Below, piece after piece: positions 8,265 to 17,521 of a stretch of DNA of 64,000 nt. How positions within the stretch are numbered: the stretch's first letter is position 1; each line of letters opens with the position of its first letter. The DNA lies in NCBI RefSeq assembly GCF_900155985.1, contig NZ_FTMA01000002.1:1-64000 (forward strand). The letters are read 5' to 3'. The notes under the pieces were generated by a model, which worked only from the letters and a program-made list of their open reading frames with translations, ran no database searches and was not told the origin of the DNA. This stretch comes from Maribacter ulvicola (GTDB taxonomy: Bacteria > Bacteroidota > Bacteroidia > Flavobacteriales > Flavobacteriaceae). Both the position numbers and the translations under genes were made by a program.

Positions 8265-8897
8265 ATGAGCAATAAACTAATAGCATGTATAGGAATTTTA
8301 GGAGTTGGTTTATTTGCAATTTCCGCCATTATTGGTCCGTTATTAATTGATGACTATAGTGTAGTAAGTCAGTACATAAGTGAATCTTTTGCATCTAATA
8401 CTGAATATGGTGCATATTTGCAGTACTTCGGATATGTGCCTAGCGGAATTCTCATTACTATATTCTGTATTAATGCACCAACGTATTTTCCAAGTTCAAA
8501 ATTGGTTTTAGCGGGATTTTTTGGATTGGCACTTTTCTACGGAATGGGAACCATATTGGTAGGATTATTTCCGTGCGATGCAGGTTGCCCCACAAATGTC
8601 ATAGATTCTAGTCTATCACAATTGATACACAATGCCATGGCGTCTTTAACGTATATATTTTTCCCTATTTGTTTAATGGGAATAGGGTTGGGGTTAAAAA
8701 AGTCTGAGAATTACGGTCGCTTATCGCAAATAGCAATAATTACGGGGATGATTAGCGGAATATTCATATGCTCATTGTTCTCAGATCCAGATTCTGGCTA
8801 CAGAGGAATTTTACAACGAATAATAGAAACTTCCTTTATTGTTTTTATGGTTTCTAGTGCGTTGAAAATAGGAGAAGAATTAAGTACAAGGAATTAG
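8265..8897 (+). CDS. DUF998 integral membrane protein
   Basis: The 210-residue protein has six hydrophobic segments and the DUF998 layout: a start helix followed by a polar loop (DYSVVSQYISESFAS), paired helices, a Cys-containing loop (FPCDAGCP) and a final helix with a short polar tail. DUF998 proteins are widespread membrane proteins without a settled function. It may be co-transcribed with the fatty acid hydroxylase gene. The downstream region consists of short-word repeats. Confidence 0.8.
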   Translation: MSNKLIACIGILGVGLFAISAIIGPLLIDDYSVVSQYISESFASNTEYGAYLQYFGYVPSGILITIFCINAPTYFPSSKLVLAGFFGLALFYGMGTILVGLFPCDAGCPTNVIDSSLSQLIHNAMASLTYIFFPICLMGIGLGLKKSENYGRLSQIAIITGMISGIFICSLFSDPDSGYRGILQRIIETSFIVFMVSSALKIGEELSTRN

Positions 8898-8957
8898 GTA
8901 CAAAGTACATAGTACTAAGGCAAAAGTACAAAGTATAAAGTAGTTAGTATTAAGTGC
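8898..8957. repeat. Short-word repeat (AGTACAAAGTA type)
   Basis: Right after the DUF998 stop, variants of the word AAGTAC/AAAGTA occur about every 8-12 bases (gtacaaagtac, atagtacta, agtacaaagta, taaagtag, ttagtatta). It is non-coding and ends before a GC-rich palindrome, GCAGCGCTGC at 8980-8989. Confidence 0.7.
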
Positions 8958-9000
8958 AACGTTTTACGTTTAAAGGATAGCAGCGCTGCGCTCGATACAG

Positions 9001-9100
9001 CCAACAGCCAACAACCAACAGCCAACAACCAACAACGAAAAACCAACAACCAACAACTAACAACGGACAACGAACAACGAACAACCAACAAGCAACAAGC
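9001..9100. repeat. CCAACAA/CCAACAG short-word tandem repeat
   Basis: About 14 degenerate copies of a 7-base word (CCAACAR, with CGAACAA and GCAACAA variants) run head to tail. On the minus strand the region is fully open and reads as a Cys/Trp/Leu/Val-rich peptide. That composition is an artefact of the repeat, not evidence of a gene. The tract ends four bases before the stop codon of the amidohydrolase gene. Confidence 0.85.
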
Positions 9101-9104
9101 AAAA

Positions 9105-10352
9105 TTACTCATCCTTATAAACGATCCCATCTTTCATCACAAAAGACACCTGCTTCATCACAGAAATATCTAGAACCGGATTCCCTTTGACCGCAATAAT
9201 ATCGGCTAGGAAACCTTTTTTAAGGTTGCCCAATCGATTTAAGTGAAACATGCTGGCATTATTGGATGTAGCGGAAATTAAAACATCAATAGGTTTCATT
9301 CCGTAATCGACCATCAGTTCCATTTCTCGATAATTTTCTCCGTGTGTAAAAACACCTACATCTCCCCCAAAAACAATTTGTACACCAGAATCAAGGGCCA
9401 TTTTAAAAGACTTTCGCTTTTGTTGAATTTTTTTGGGTTCTGGATCAATTCCTTTTTTCCAACCTTTATATTGTGTTGTAGCATCGCCAGCAGCAAGGGT
9501 AGGGCATAAGCCTATACCTTTGTCTTTCATCATATTAAAGACCTCTAGTGTTCCCAGGTCACCATGTTCAATAGTTTCCACACCACCAAGAATAGCTCTT
9601 TTCATGCCCTCTGGTGTGCTTGCATGTGCCACCACATATTTTCCTGCAGAAGTTGCGGTGGCCACCATGGCATCAATTTCTTCTTGCAAGAAAGTGGGTT
9701 TGGAAGCTGAGCCGGGAGTCCAGGGATAATCGGCATATATCTTTATAAGATCTGCTCCGTTACCTATTTGCCTACGTACAGTTTCCATACATTGATCTAC
9801 GCCACTTGCAGGCTCTGCTCCTAATGGAACGGTTACACCGTTATAAAACCCTTTTGGACCGTATGCGCCCGTTGCCACAATAGCGGGCCCTGCAACCAAC
9901 AACCGCGGTCCGTCTATTATTTCGTCTTCAATCGTTTTCTTTAAATATACATCAGTATAACCTGCCCCTTCTGTGCCTAGATCTCGCATAGTGGTAACTC
10001 CCGCTAAAAGCGAGTTCTTTACATGAACGGTAGCTCTAACAGCACGTTCAACAGGAGATTCTTTTAGAACTTGATCATTCCAATCCGTTTCATTGTACGG
10101 GTGTAATAATACATGCGAATGTCCTTCAATAATACCGGGCATTAGGGTAGTGCCGGCTAAATTGACCTCAGTGGTATTGTTAGGTAGTGTTATTGCATTT
10201 TCATTGCCTGCATAAGTTATTTGATTTCCTTCTACTAAAACCACCCAGTTATCATGTATTTTGGTACCATCAAATACGTGGTCTGGTTTTAAGAGTGTTT
10301 GTGTAAAACCATAGAATGAAGAGCATAAGCAGATTAGAATAATTGATTTCAT
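9105..10352 (-). CDS. Exported amidohydrolase-family metal-dependent hydrolase
   Basis: This belongs to the amidohydrolase superfamily, imidazolonepropionase/prolidase-like branch. It shows EGHSHV (first metal pair), VAHAS and IEHGD (further metal His) and GGDVG (final Asp). The ATG at 10352 gives a clean signal peptide (MKSIILICLCSSFYGFTQT); a TTG at 10376 would add eight residues and overlap the upstream gene. It is probably periplasmic, acting on peptides or cyclic amides (inference). It lies 13 bases after a second amidohydrolase on the same strand, so the two are likely co-transcribed. Confidence 0.88.
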   Translation of the reverse strand: MKSIILICLCSSFYGFTQTLLKPDHVFDGTKIHDNWVVLVEGNQITYAGNENAITLPNNTTEVNLAGTTLMPGIIEGHSHVLLHPYNETDWNDQVLKESPVERAVRATVHVKNSLLAGVTTMRDLGTEGAGYTDVYLKKTIEDEIIDGPRLLVAGPAIVATGAYGPKGFYNGVTVPLGAEPASGVDQCMETVRRQIGNGADLIKIYADYPWTPGSASKPTFLQEEIDAMVATATSAGKYVVAHASTPEGMKRAILGGVETIEHGDLGTLEVFNMMKDKGIGLCPTLAAGDATTQYKGWKKGIDPEPKKIQQKRKSFKMALDSGVQIVFGGDVGVFTHGENYREMELMVDYGMKPIDVLISATSNNASMFHLNRLGNLKKGFLADIIAVKGNPVLDISVMKQVSFVMKDGIVYKDE

Positions 10353-10365
10353 AGCAGTTGTTGGT

Positions 10366-11790
10366 TTAGTTGACAATGGCGGATTTTAAAAGCGAATCCA
10401 AGTCTTGTTTTGTATGCTGATTTCCGTTGGATAGCACCATGTAAATGTCTTGTGTATTTTTTATCTTTTCTAGCGGATTACTGTTCAGTAAAACAAGATC
10501 TGCAATTTTACCTTCTGTAATAGTACCATAGTCCGCATCTTGTTTTAAAAACTTGGCGCCGTTGTAAGCGGATGATTTTAAGGCATCAAGCGGAGAAATT
10601 CCAGTAGCTACCATAGTTTCCATCTCTTTATGCAATGAAATACCGGGATAGGTGTAACTGTTATAAGCACCACTATCGGAACCTGCTAAAAGTGATACTC
10701 CATTTTCATTCAATTTAAAGGCAAGTTCACCAAAGAATTGATCCAAAGCCTTGCGGTCCGCAACTTGCTTTTCGCTAGCAAATTTTACGCGATCAATTCT
10801 TCCCTTATAGGTCTGTTGAATAGCTTTACTCATATATTTTAAATAGTCGTCTTGGCTATGGTCAACTTCATCTAAATTGCTAAGTACCCCACCTATATGT
10901 AACGTAGGTACTACATACACGTTGTTCGCTTTTAACTTGCTAAATGTAGCAGTTGCCGTGGTATTAGAATATGTAGATTGGAGTAGTGGCATGGCATCCC
11001 AAAAACCAATTTCATTGTTCACCAGCTTTTGGGTAATTTCTTGTTCATGGCTAGAGCATCCCTTCATAATATAATACAGATGTTCTACAGCATCAATGCC
11101 GGCATCAATAGTGGCATCAAGTTCCACGGTAAAAGGCATATGGGCAGATGTTATTAAATTTCGCTTTTCGGTTTCTTGAATAACCTTTAGATAATGCTCA
11201 CCTGAAATACGGCTATCATAAATTTTTACAAAGTCCGACGGAATAGCCTGCAACGAATCTAACGCTGTAAGAATATCCGCATCATGCTCCACCTCCAAAG
11301 AACCGGCCCAAGTACCGCCTGGTCCGTCAATTTTTGGTCCTGATGTAAAAATAGTAGGTCCGATTATTTCATTTTTCTCAATAGCTTTTCTCCATTCTAA
11401 AACGGAAGAAGTAAGATCACCACCGGCATCACGTACCGTGGTAATTCCGTTTGCCATGAAGAGCTTTAGAAAGTTTTTATTCGCGGCAATTAAAGAATCG
11501 CCACCTCTAAAATGGGTGTGGTTGTCCCAAAATCCAGGTACTATAAATTTACCCGATGCATCTATAACTGTTTCGGCTTCTATGTTCGTTAAATCAGCGT
11601 TAGTTATAATTTTAGTAATTCTATTATCGGTTATTAAAATATTAGCGATAGCTACAGAACCGTCTTCCAAGTTAATAACATTTCCGTTTTTAATAAGAAC
11701 ATCAGGAGCTATGGGTTTCTGCTCTTTACAGCTTATGATAATAATAAGCACAGAGAAGACAATAGCGTTCACCAGTTTTATAAATCTCAT
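10366..11790 (-). CDS. Amidohydrolase-family lipoprotein
   Basis: The 474-residue protein starts with a lipoprotein signal peptide whose lipobox ends in IIISC, so Cys21 should be lipidated. The amidohydrolase fold follows, with a small beta domain (about 30-75), DNHTHFRGG metal motif, a Lys in DFVKIYDS that may be the carboxylated bridge, AHMPF and EHLYYI histidines, and AGSDSG with the final Asp. It is the first gene of a two-gene unit with the related hydrolase downstream. Having one lipid-anchored and one soluble paralogue suggests complementary substrates, but none can be named. Confidence 0.88.
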   Translation of the reverse strand: MRFIKLVNAIVFSVLIIIISCKEQKPIAPDVLIKNGNVINLEDGSVAIANILITDNRITKIITNADLTNIEAETVIDASGKFIVPGFWDNHTHFRGGDSLIAANKNFLKLFMANGITTVRDAGGDLTSSVLEWRKAIEKNEIIGPTIFTSGPKIDGPGGTWAGSLEVEHDADILTALDSLQAIPSDFVKIYDSRISGEHYLKVIQETEKRNLITSAHMPFTVELDATIDAGIDAVEHLYYIMKGCSSHEQEITQKLVNNEIGFWDAMPLLQSTYSNTTATATFSKLKANNVYVVPTLHIGGVLSNLDEVDHSQDDYLKYMSKAIQQTYKGRIDRVKFASEKQVADRKALDQFFGELAFKLNENGVSLLAGSDSGAYNSYTYPGISLHKEMETMVATGISPLDALKSSAYNGAKFLKQDADYGTITEGKIADLVLLNSNPLEKIKNTQDIYMVLSNGNQHTKQDLDSLLKSAIVN

Positions 11791-12044
11791 AGTAGCAAGC
11801 CAAATTTGTAACGGTAAGTTAAAAATAAAATGTGATAATATTTTATGTCAATACGATATATTATAGGTATAAAATATTGATAATGAATGAATTTAATATT
11901 TGTTTGAGTTTTTAAGGTAAGCTTTAAACTCCAATGATAATAGCGATTTACATCTCCTACACTTGCGTTGAAATTTAATAAAATGTCCTCTTTAATACTT
12001 TGTAGGCTTGCTGCCAAGTTGTTTACTTTTTCATAGACTGCCAT
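11787..12044 (-). other. Open frame of uncertain status downstream of the YdeI-like gene
   Basis: An 85-codon frame overlaps the last 22 bases of the YdeI-like gene. Its first 40 residues (MAVYEKVNNLAASLQSIKED and on) look protein-like, but the second half is Tyr/Ile/Phe-rich, as expected from translated AT-rich non-coding DNA. It may be the worn remnant of a small gene or simply the spacer between the two minus-strand genes. No family is recognised. Confidence 0.25.
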
Positions 12045-12619
12045 CCACCACCATTTCTGTATTTAATATTATCAGTGGCGTGCTGTATAATTTCCTTAAT
12101 TCTTTTAGATCTGGTTTCTGGGCGTTTTGCTTGGTTTAAAAAGTACAAAAAGCTTTTACGTTGGCTATGCGTGAAGTTGTTGAAATTAGAAAATGCATCA
12201 GGGTTTTTATCAAATTCTAGTTGTAACTCCTCAGGTATAACACCTCTTTCCACATCATCTAAAGAAGACCAAGAACCGTTAGCTTTGGCAATGTTAATAG
12301 ATTCTAGTCCTTTGGCATGCATTAATCCGTTAGCTTTTAATTCCTTGATATGATCTTTATTTACCTTGCTCCATACACTTTTAGCTTTTCTAGGACAAAA
12401 ATATTGGCGTCTTTTTCCATCGCCTAAACTTTTTACGGTGCTATCTATCCATCCATAACATAAAGCAACACGTACTGCTTCTTCCCAACGCATACTTTCA
12501 TTTTCATGTGCAACCGAGTAAAAGATGAGATGAACACCTGTATGCACAGAATGATTATTGTGTAACCAATTTTTGAACTCGCTATCGTTTTTAAAGTATA
12601 ACTCTGGTATTTTTGACAT
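12023..12619 (-). CDS. YdeI/OmpD-associated family protein
   Basis: From the ATG at 12619 the protein has 198 residues. It carries the YdeI-family core: WLHNNHSVHTGVHLIF at about 18-33, then EAVRVALCYGWIDS, the RQYFCPRKAKSVWSKVN block, and a C-terminal helical region with KRPETRSKRIKEI. The family is widespread and linked to stress tolerance, but its biochemical role is unsettled. It is cytoplasmic. An upstream frame extension to 12658 is open but adds only a non-conserved segment. It is divergent from the large dehydrogenase lipoprotein gene, with a 126-base gap. Confidence 0.82.
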   Translation of the reverse strand: MSKIPELYFKNDSEFKNWLHNNHSVHTGVHLIFYSVAHENESMRWEEAVRVALCYGWIDSTVKSLGDGKRRQYFCPRKAKSVWSKVNKDHIKELKANGLMHAKGLESINIAKANGSWSSLDDVERGVIPEELQLEFDKNPDAFSNFNNFTHSQRKSFLYFLNQAKRPETRSKRIKEIIQHATDNIKYRNGGGWQSMKK

Positions 12620-12745
12620 AATTCTATAAATAGGTATAAGTATATGATAAATGTACAATGTTTACTAGATAAAATATTGGTTAATACAGCTACTCGCCCT
12701 ATTTTTAAACTTTCTAAAGTCAATTAAACAACAACAAAATTACGT

Positions 12746-15700
12746 ATGAAAAAAATCTTAATTGCGCTGCTTTTGGGCTTTGCGCTTATTATTGTCTCTT
12801 GTAGTGGCAATAAACGAGAAGGAGAACCTAAGGTATTGGTATTCTCTAAAACTATGGGCTTTAAACATGGATCAATACCAGCAGGAGTTGCCGCTCTGCA
12901 AAAGCTAGGAGTTGAAAACGGGTTTGCGGTAGACACTACCAAAAATGCAGAGTTATTTACAGATGAAAATCTAAAACAGTATTCTTCGGTAATCTTTTTA
13001 AGTACGACCGGTAATGTTTTGGATCAATACCAAGAGGCTGCTTTTGAACGCTACATTCAAGCAGGTGGTGGGTATGTGGGTATACATGCTGCTGCAGATA
13101 CCGAATATGATTGGGGTTGGTACAATGACTTAGTGGGAGCACAATTTTTGAGTCACCCTAGTGGTACGCCTACTGCTGACTTTATAATTAAGGACAAGAA
13201 TTTTAAGGCAACTGAGTTTTTTACCGATACTGTGTGGAACAGAACAGATGAGTTGTACAATTACAAAAACATTAATCTAGATGTAAATGTAGTAATGACC
13301 TTAGACGAAACTTCATACAAAGGTGGCGAGAACGGTGATTTTCACCCAATAGCTTGGTATCATAATTTTGATGGAGGACGTGCATTTTATACGGGTGGCG
13401 GCCATACTGATGAAAGCTATTCTGAAGAATTATTTTTAAAGCATCTTTTAGGTGGTATACAATATGCCATAGGTGAAAACTTGATTTTAGACTATTCTAA
13501 AGTAAGGTCTCAAATACCACCAGACGCCGATCGGTTTGCAAAAGTAACCTTAAGTGAGGGGCAGTTTTTTGAACCTACCGAAATGACCGTACTGCCTAAC
13601 GGAAATGTATTGGTGGCACAGCGTAGAGGAGAGGTAATGTTATATAATGAAGAAAAGAATGAGCTTAATGAAGTATTGAAGCTAGACGTATATAGCAAAA
13701 CCTTAAACACGCCGGGAGTAAATGCGGAAGAAGGTTTAATGGGATTGCAAAAAGACCCGGATTTTGTAAACAATCATTGGATCTACCTATACTATGCACC
13801 AACAGGAGATAAGTGGGTAAATCGTTTGTCAAGATTCAAATTTGAAAATGGTAAGTTCAATGAAAGTTCTGAGCAAGTAATAATGGAAGTGGACAGTCAA
13901 AGAGAAATTTGTTGTCATACCGGTGGTTCAATTGCATTTGGTCCAGAGGGGCTATTATATCTTTCAACAGGAGATAATACCACACCGTTTAATGAAAAGG
14001 GAGTAAAATATGTGCATAATGGTTTTGGACCTATGAACGATATTCCAGGTCATGAGCAGTATGATGCTCGTCGTTCTTCAGGAAACACGAATGATTTACG
14101 TGGTAAAATCTTAAGAATAAAGGTTAAGGAAGATGGTACATACGATATTCCTGATGGAAATTTATTTCCGGTAGGTACGGCTAAGACCAGACCTGAAATC
14201 TACACAATGGGGCATAGAAACCCGTACAGAATTTCTGTAGATATGAAAAGAGGATATGTATACTGGGGTGATGTTGGACCAGATGCCAGAGCCGATAGTT
14301 TAGGTACTAGAGGTCCAAGAGGATACGACGAAATGAACCAAGCTAAAAAAGCAGGTAATTTTGGTTGGCCTATGTTTATTGGTGATAACTATCCATATAA
14401 CGAGTATAATTATGAAACAGGTGAAACTGGTCCTGAATATGATCCGGAAAATCCTATAAATAATTCTCGAAACAATACGGGATTAACAAAACTACCACCG
14501 GCAATGCCAGCCTATGTGTACTATCCTTATGATGATTCTCAAGCTTTTCCCCAGACAACAACAGGTGGAAGAAATGCTATGGCTGGTCCTACGTATTATT
14601 CAGATATGTTTCAGGGAGATGAGAAATTGCCAAGTTATTATGATGGTAAGGTAATTATCTATGATTGGATGCGTGGTTGGATGTTCGCCGTACATTTAGA
14701 TAAAAACGGAGATTTCAGTAAAATGGAACCCTTTGCTCCAGAAGTTAAGGTCAACAACTTAATAGATATGGAAGTAGGTCCTAAGGGTAAAATCTATCTG
14801 TTGGAATACGGAAGTGGATGGTTCTCTAAAAATGCGAATTCTGCTTTAGGTTATATTGAATTTAATGGTGGTAATAGACCACCATTGATCCATAAAGTGA
14901 CTGTTAATGAAACAGCAGGTAAAACTCCGTTAACGGTAAACGCAACAGTAGAGGCAAGTGATCGCGAAGATGATACTATAACGTATATATGGGATTTTGG
15001 AAACGGTGATACTAAAGAAACTACAGCACCAAATGTTAGCTACAGTTATGCAGATGCCGGTGTTTATAAGTTGAAAGTAACCGTTGCAGATGATAAAGGC
15101 GAAGAGGCAATTAGTGAAAGCACCAGTATAGTAACAGGTAACTCCAGACCAGAAGTTGCTATTTCTTTGGGCGGCGGTACACCTGCTTTCTATTTACCGG
15201 GTCAGAAAATAACATATGATGTAACTGTTACGGATCCAGACGGCACTGAAATTAATCCGAGCAATATCTTTGTTAGCGTTGATTATTTAGAAGGAATGGA
15301 TAAGGTAGCTATGAATTTGGGCCATCTACAAGTTTCTGCAGCCGTAACAGGTAAAGCTTTAACGCAGGCTATGGATTGTAAAACATGTCATAAAGAGGCA
15401 GAAGCTTCTATTGGACCAAATTACAAGGAAGTGGCGGCAAAGTATAAAGAACGTGGCGATGCTTTAACCTACTTACAGGGTAAGATGGTAACCGGTGGTT
15501 CAGGAGTTTGGGGAGAGGTAACTATGCCTGCTCACCCAAATATTACATCAGATGAAACTAGACAGATTGGTTTGTATATTCTTTCCTTGAACGGAGATGA
15601 TAAAAAAGAAAAATCCTTACCGGCTAAAGGTACTATTACAGCAGCGTCTTCTGCACCAGGTAATATGTTGGTGATTACGGCTAGTTATACAGATGCAGGA

Positions 15701-16141
15701 GCAGAAGGGACCATTCCGCTTACAGGTTCAAAATCTGTTGTTATTCCAAGTAGTACGATTAAGTTTAATGATAAAATAAAATTGGACGGAATGCAGGCAA
15801 TGGAATATGGAGGAATGGATATACTACTGATTAATAAATCTAATGGATGGTTTATGTTAGAAAACATGTCATTAAAAGGAGTGAAGTCGGTTTCTTTAAC
15901 AGCAGGATGGCAAGAAGCGCCGGACATGTTTTTTGATTTTGAAGTTCGTGAGAATACGATTGACGGACCAGTGGTGGGCAAAGGAAAACTAACGGCGCAA
16001 CCAAAAGGTTCTCAAGGGACCCAAATTACGATTCCATTTACCGGGACAATTTCTGGTGACGGACCATACTATGTAACGTTTAATGGGGAAGAGGGCAAAG
16101 AGCTTTCTCAGGTAGCATTAACAGGTGCTATTTTTAAATAG
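12746..16141 (+). CDS. ThuA / sugar dehydrogenase / PKD / cytochrome c multidomain lipoprotein
   Basis: This 1131-residue surface or periplasmic lipoprotein has the lipobox IIVSC. Domains in order: ThuA-like glutamine-amidotransferase fold (about 28-240), PQQ/glucose-sorbosone dehydrogenase beta-propeller (about 260-690, with ICCHTGGSIAFGPEG and GDNT), PKD beta-sandwich (about 715-795, IWDFGNGD), a class I cytochrome c (CKTCH at 878-882, with Met927 as a candidate axial ligand), and a C-terminal beta-sandwich like carbohydrate-binding modules (about 960-1131). The likely role is oxidising a sugar or polyol and passing electrons to the fused heme. It stands alone and ends at a strong terminator. 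Similar ThuA-dehydrogenase fusions are known in Bacteroidota; the substrate is unknown. Confidence 0.9.
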   Translation: MKKILIALLLGFALIIVSCSGNKREGEPKVLVFSKTMGFKHGSIPAGVAALQKLGVENGFAVDTTKNAELFTDENLKQYSSVIFLSTTGNVLDQYQEAAFERYIQAGGGYVGIHAAADTEYDWGWYNDLVGAQFLSHPSGTPTADFIIKDKNFKATEFFTDTVWNRTDELYNYKNINLDVNVVMTLDETSYKGGENGDFHPIAWYHNFDGGRAFYTGGGHTDESYSEELFLKHLLGGIQYAIGENLILDYSKVRSQIPPDADRFAKVTLSEGQFFEPTEMTVLPNGNVLVAQRRGEVMLYNEEKNELNEVLKLDVYSKTLNTPGVNAEEGLMGLQKDPDFVNNHWIYLYYAPTGDKWVNRLSRFKFENGKFNESSEQVIMEVDSQREICCHTGGSIAFGPEGLLYLSTGDNTTPFNEKGVKYVHNGFGPMNDIPGHEQYDARRSSGNTNDLRGKILRIKVKEDGTYDIPDGNLFPVGTAKTRPEIYTMGHRNPYRISVDMKRGYVYWGDVGPDARADSLGTRGPRGYDEMNQAKKAGNFGWPMFIGDNYPYNEYNYETGETGPEYDPENPINNSRNNTGLTKLPPAMPAYVYYPYDDSQAFPQTTTGGRNAMAGPTYYSDMFQGDEKLPSYYDGKVIIYDWMRGWMFAVHLDKNGDFSKMEPFAPEVKVNNLIDMEVGPKGKIYLLEYGSGWFSKNANSALGYIEFNGGNRPPLIHKVTVNETAGKTPLTVNATVEASDREDDTITYIWDFGNGDTKETTAPNVSYSYADAGVYKLKVTVADDKGEEAISESTSIVTGNSRPEVAISLGGGTPAFYLPGQKITYDVTVTDPDGTEINPSNIFVSVDYLEGMDKVAMNLGHLQVSAAVTGKALTQAMDCKTCHKEAEASIGPNYKEVAAKYKERGDALTYLQGKMVTGGSGVWGEVTMPAHPNITSDETRQIGLYILSLNGDDKKEKSLPAKGTITAASSAPGNMLVITASYTDAGAEGTIPLTGSKSVVIPSSTIKFNDKIKLDGMQAMEYGGMDILLINKSNGWFMLENMSLKGVKSVSLTAGWQEAPDMFFDFEVRENTIDGPVVGKGKLTAQPKGSQGTQITIPFTGTISGDGPYYVTFNGEEGKELSQVALTGAIFK

Positions 16142-16161
16142 CGGTTGATTACCTATAACTT

Positions 16162-16187
16162 AAAAGCCCGCTATTTAGCGGGCTTTT
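16162..16187. terminator. Bidirectional rho-independent terminator
   Basis: AAAAGCCCGCTA at 16162-16173 pairs perfectly with TAGCGGGCTTTT at 16176-16187 across a 2-base gap. It lies between the converging dehydrogenase and GAF genes and can serve both. Confidence 0.88.
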
Positions 16188-16210
16188 CTATTTTTAACAA
16201 GAGAATAATA

Positions 16211-16678
16211 TTATTTTAATTTCTCACTGATCAGTGCTCCAATTTGCATTAGTAGATCCATTTCGGCTTCGGTAAAATCATAGGGCACGGGTTTAGCAAT
16301 ACCGATTGTTCCATATAAAGTTTCATTATGTATTAACGGGGCAGCTAATGAACCTTCTACTTTAGTATCTTTTGCCGAGGGTCTTGCCACGCCAGAGTCA
16401 TCAGTCTGTAAATTACACATTTCAACAGGTTTTCTACGTTCTGCCGCAATACCTGCCATACCTTTTCCAATAGGAATAGTGGTTAATTTTGGAATTAAAA
16501 AATCTGGAATACCAACTTGCGTTTGAAGTTGTAGTAAAGAAGCACCATCTAAAAAGTGTAAAGTACCCGTAGAGCAATCAAAATGCGCTAGCGTTGCTTT
16601 TAAAAGATGATCCCAGTTGGGAGTATCTTTTATTAATTCAGTCTGTATAGTTGCTAAAATTTCTTTTGGGTTGTTCAT
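16211..16678 (-). CDS. GAF-domain protein
   Basis: The 155 residues form essentially one GAF domain: a helical start (1-30), the strand FDCSTGTLHFLDG, the IPIGKGMAGIAAERRKPVEM turn and strand, VEGSLAAPLIHNETLYGTIGI, and the terminal helix DLLMQIGALISEKL. GAF domains bind small ligands such as nucleotides or redox signals. There is no output domain, so it may act alone or with a partner. It is cytoplasmic. The gene lies 95 bases downstream of the YkgJ-like gene on the same strand. Confidence 0.85.
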   Translation of the reverse strand: MNNPKEILATIQTELIKDTPNWDHLLKATLAHFDCSTGTLHFLDGASLLQLQTQVGIPDFLIPKLTTIPIGKGMAGIAAERRKPVEMCNLQTDDSGVARPSAKDTKVEGSLAAPLIHNETLYGTIGIAKPVPYDFTEAEMDLLMQIGALISEKLK

Positions 16679-16773
16679 TAAATTATCTTAATAGGTGCCA
16701 AAATAGCTTTGTATTGGCACTAAGTTATTTAATGTTAAAGGTACGTTTAATCTTTTTTTTTTAACAATCTACA

Positions 16774-17379
16774 TTATACTATATTGTCTTTATTGGGCAT
16801 TTCTCTATAGGCATAATATGCCAGAACAGCATAGATAGCTTTCTCTATTGCAATTCTTATTGGATATAATTCTTCGCCTAAAGACGCATCAATGGAACGC
16901 AGCTGCATATAGTAATTACTGATAAGCGGATAATTCTTATGAGTTGAAATAAATGCCTTGGCGTTATTAAACGCTTCGGTTTTTTGTTCCTTAATAGGTT
17001 TACAAGTAACTAGGGTAGGAGTATTGTTTTTATGAAGCATGGCAGAAAACCCAAATAATCTACAAATAAGTCCGCGGTGTGCATATTCTGAGCAAAAGCC
17101 TTTAGACCCAGGAGCTATTACCTTATTTAAAACAGGGCAGCTTTTGTTCTCAGTATTATTTTGTAATTTCTCTAACCACTCATCTGTTTCGCCATTAATG
17201 AAAAGGTGGTAGGCTAGTGGTAAAAATTCTAACGCAGTAGCGTTGATGTCCGGTTTTAAACAACATAGACCGCAATTGGCTACACAGCTAAGTCCTGTAG
17301 ATTGTTGAAAGGAGCCCAACTCCTTATTCAATTGGTTGAAAATACGATCTACCGCTTGAACTTTTTGATATATGGTCAC
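16774..17379 (-). CDS. YkgJ-family cysteine-cluster protein
   Basis: The 201-residue protein carries the YkgJ-type cysteine cluster: CVANCGLCCLKPD at about residues 32-44, then Cys in SCPVL and GFCSEYAHRGLICRLFGF. These cysteines are thought to bind a metal (zinc or an iron-sulfur centre). The function of the family is not firmly known. The start codon is GTG; no ATG is available near the conserved N-terminus. It is cytoplasmic. Confidence 0.82.
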   Translation of the reverse strand: MTIYQKVQAVDRIFNQLNKELGSFQQSTGLSCVANCGLCCLKPDINATALEFLPLAYHLFINGETDEWLEKLQNNTENKSCPVLNKVIAPGSKGFCSEYAHRGLICRLFGFSAMLHKNNTPTLVTCKPIKEQKTEAFNNAKAFISTHKNYPLISNYYMQLRSIDASLGEELYPIRIAIEKAIYAVLAYYAYREMPNKDNIV

Positions 17380-17521
17380 TTATATGTTTAAGGTTACACG
17401 AAGGTAGTCTATGTTTTCATAGGTCAAACAGATAAAAAATATTTTAATAGCGTCTGGTGAAAACAAATGGTGTTGTTAAGGGTAATATACTGAAATTTAA
17501 AATTATAAAGTAAAGTATAGC

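Noticed and set aside
8915-9130. Open minus-strand frame of 71 codons rich in Cys, Trp, Leu and Val
   Set aside because: It is the translation of the CCAACAR short-word repeat and runs into the amidohydrolase gene; composition follows the repeat, not a protein.
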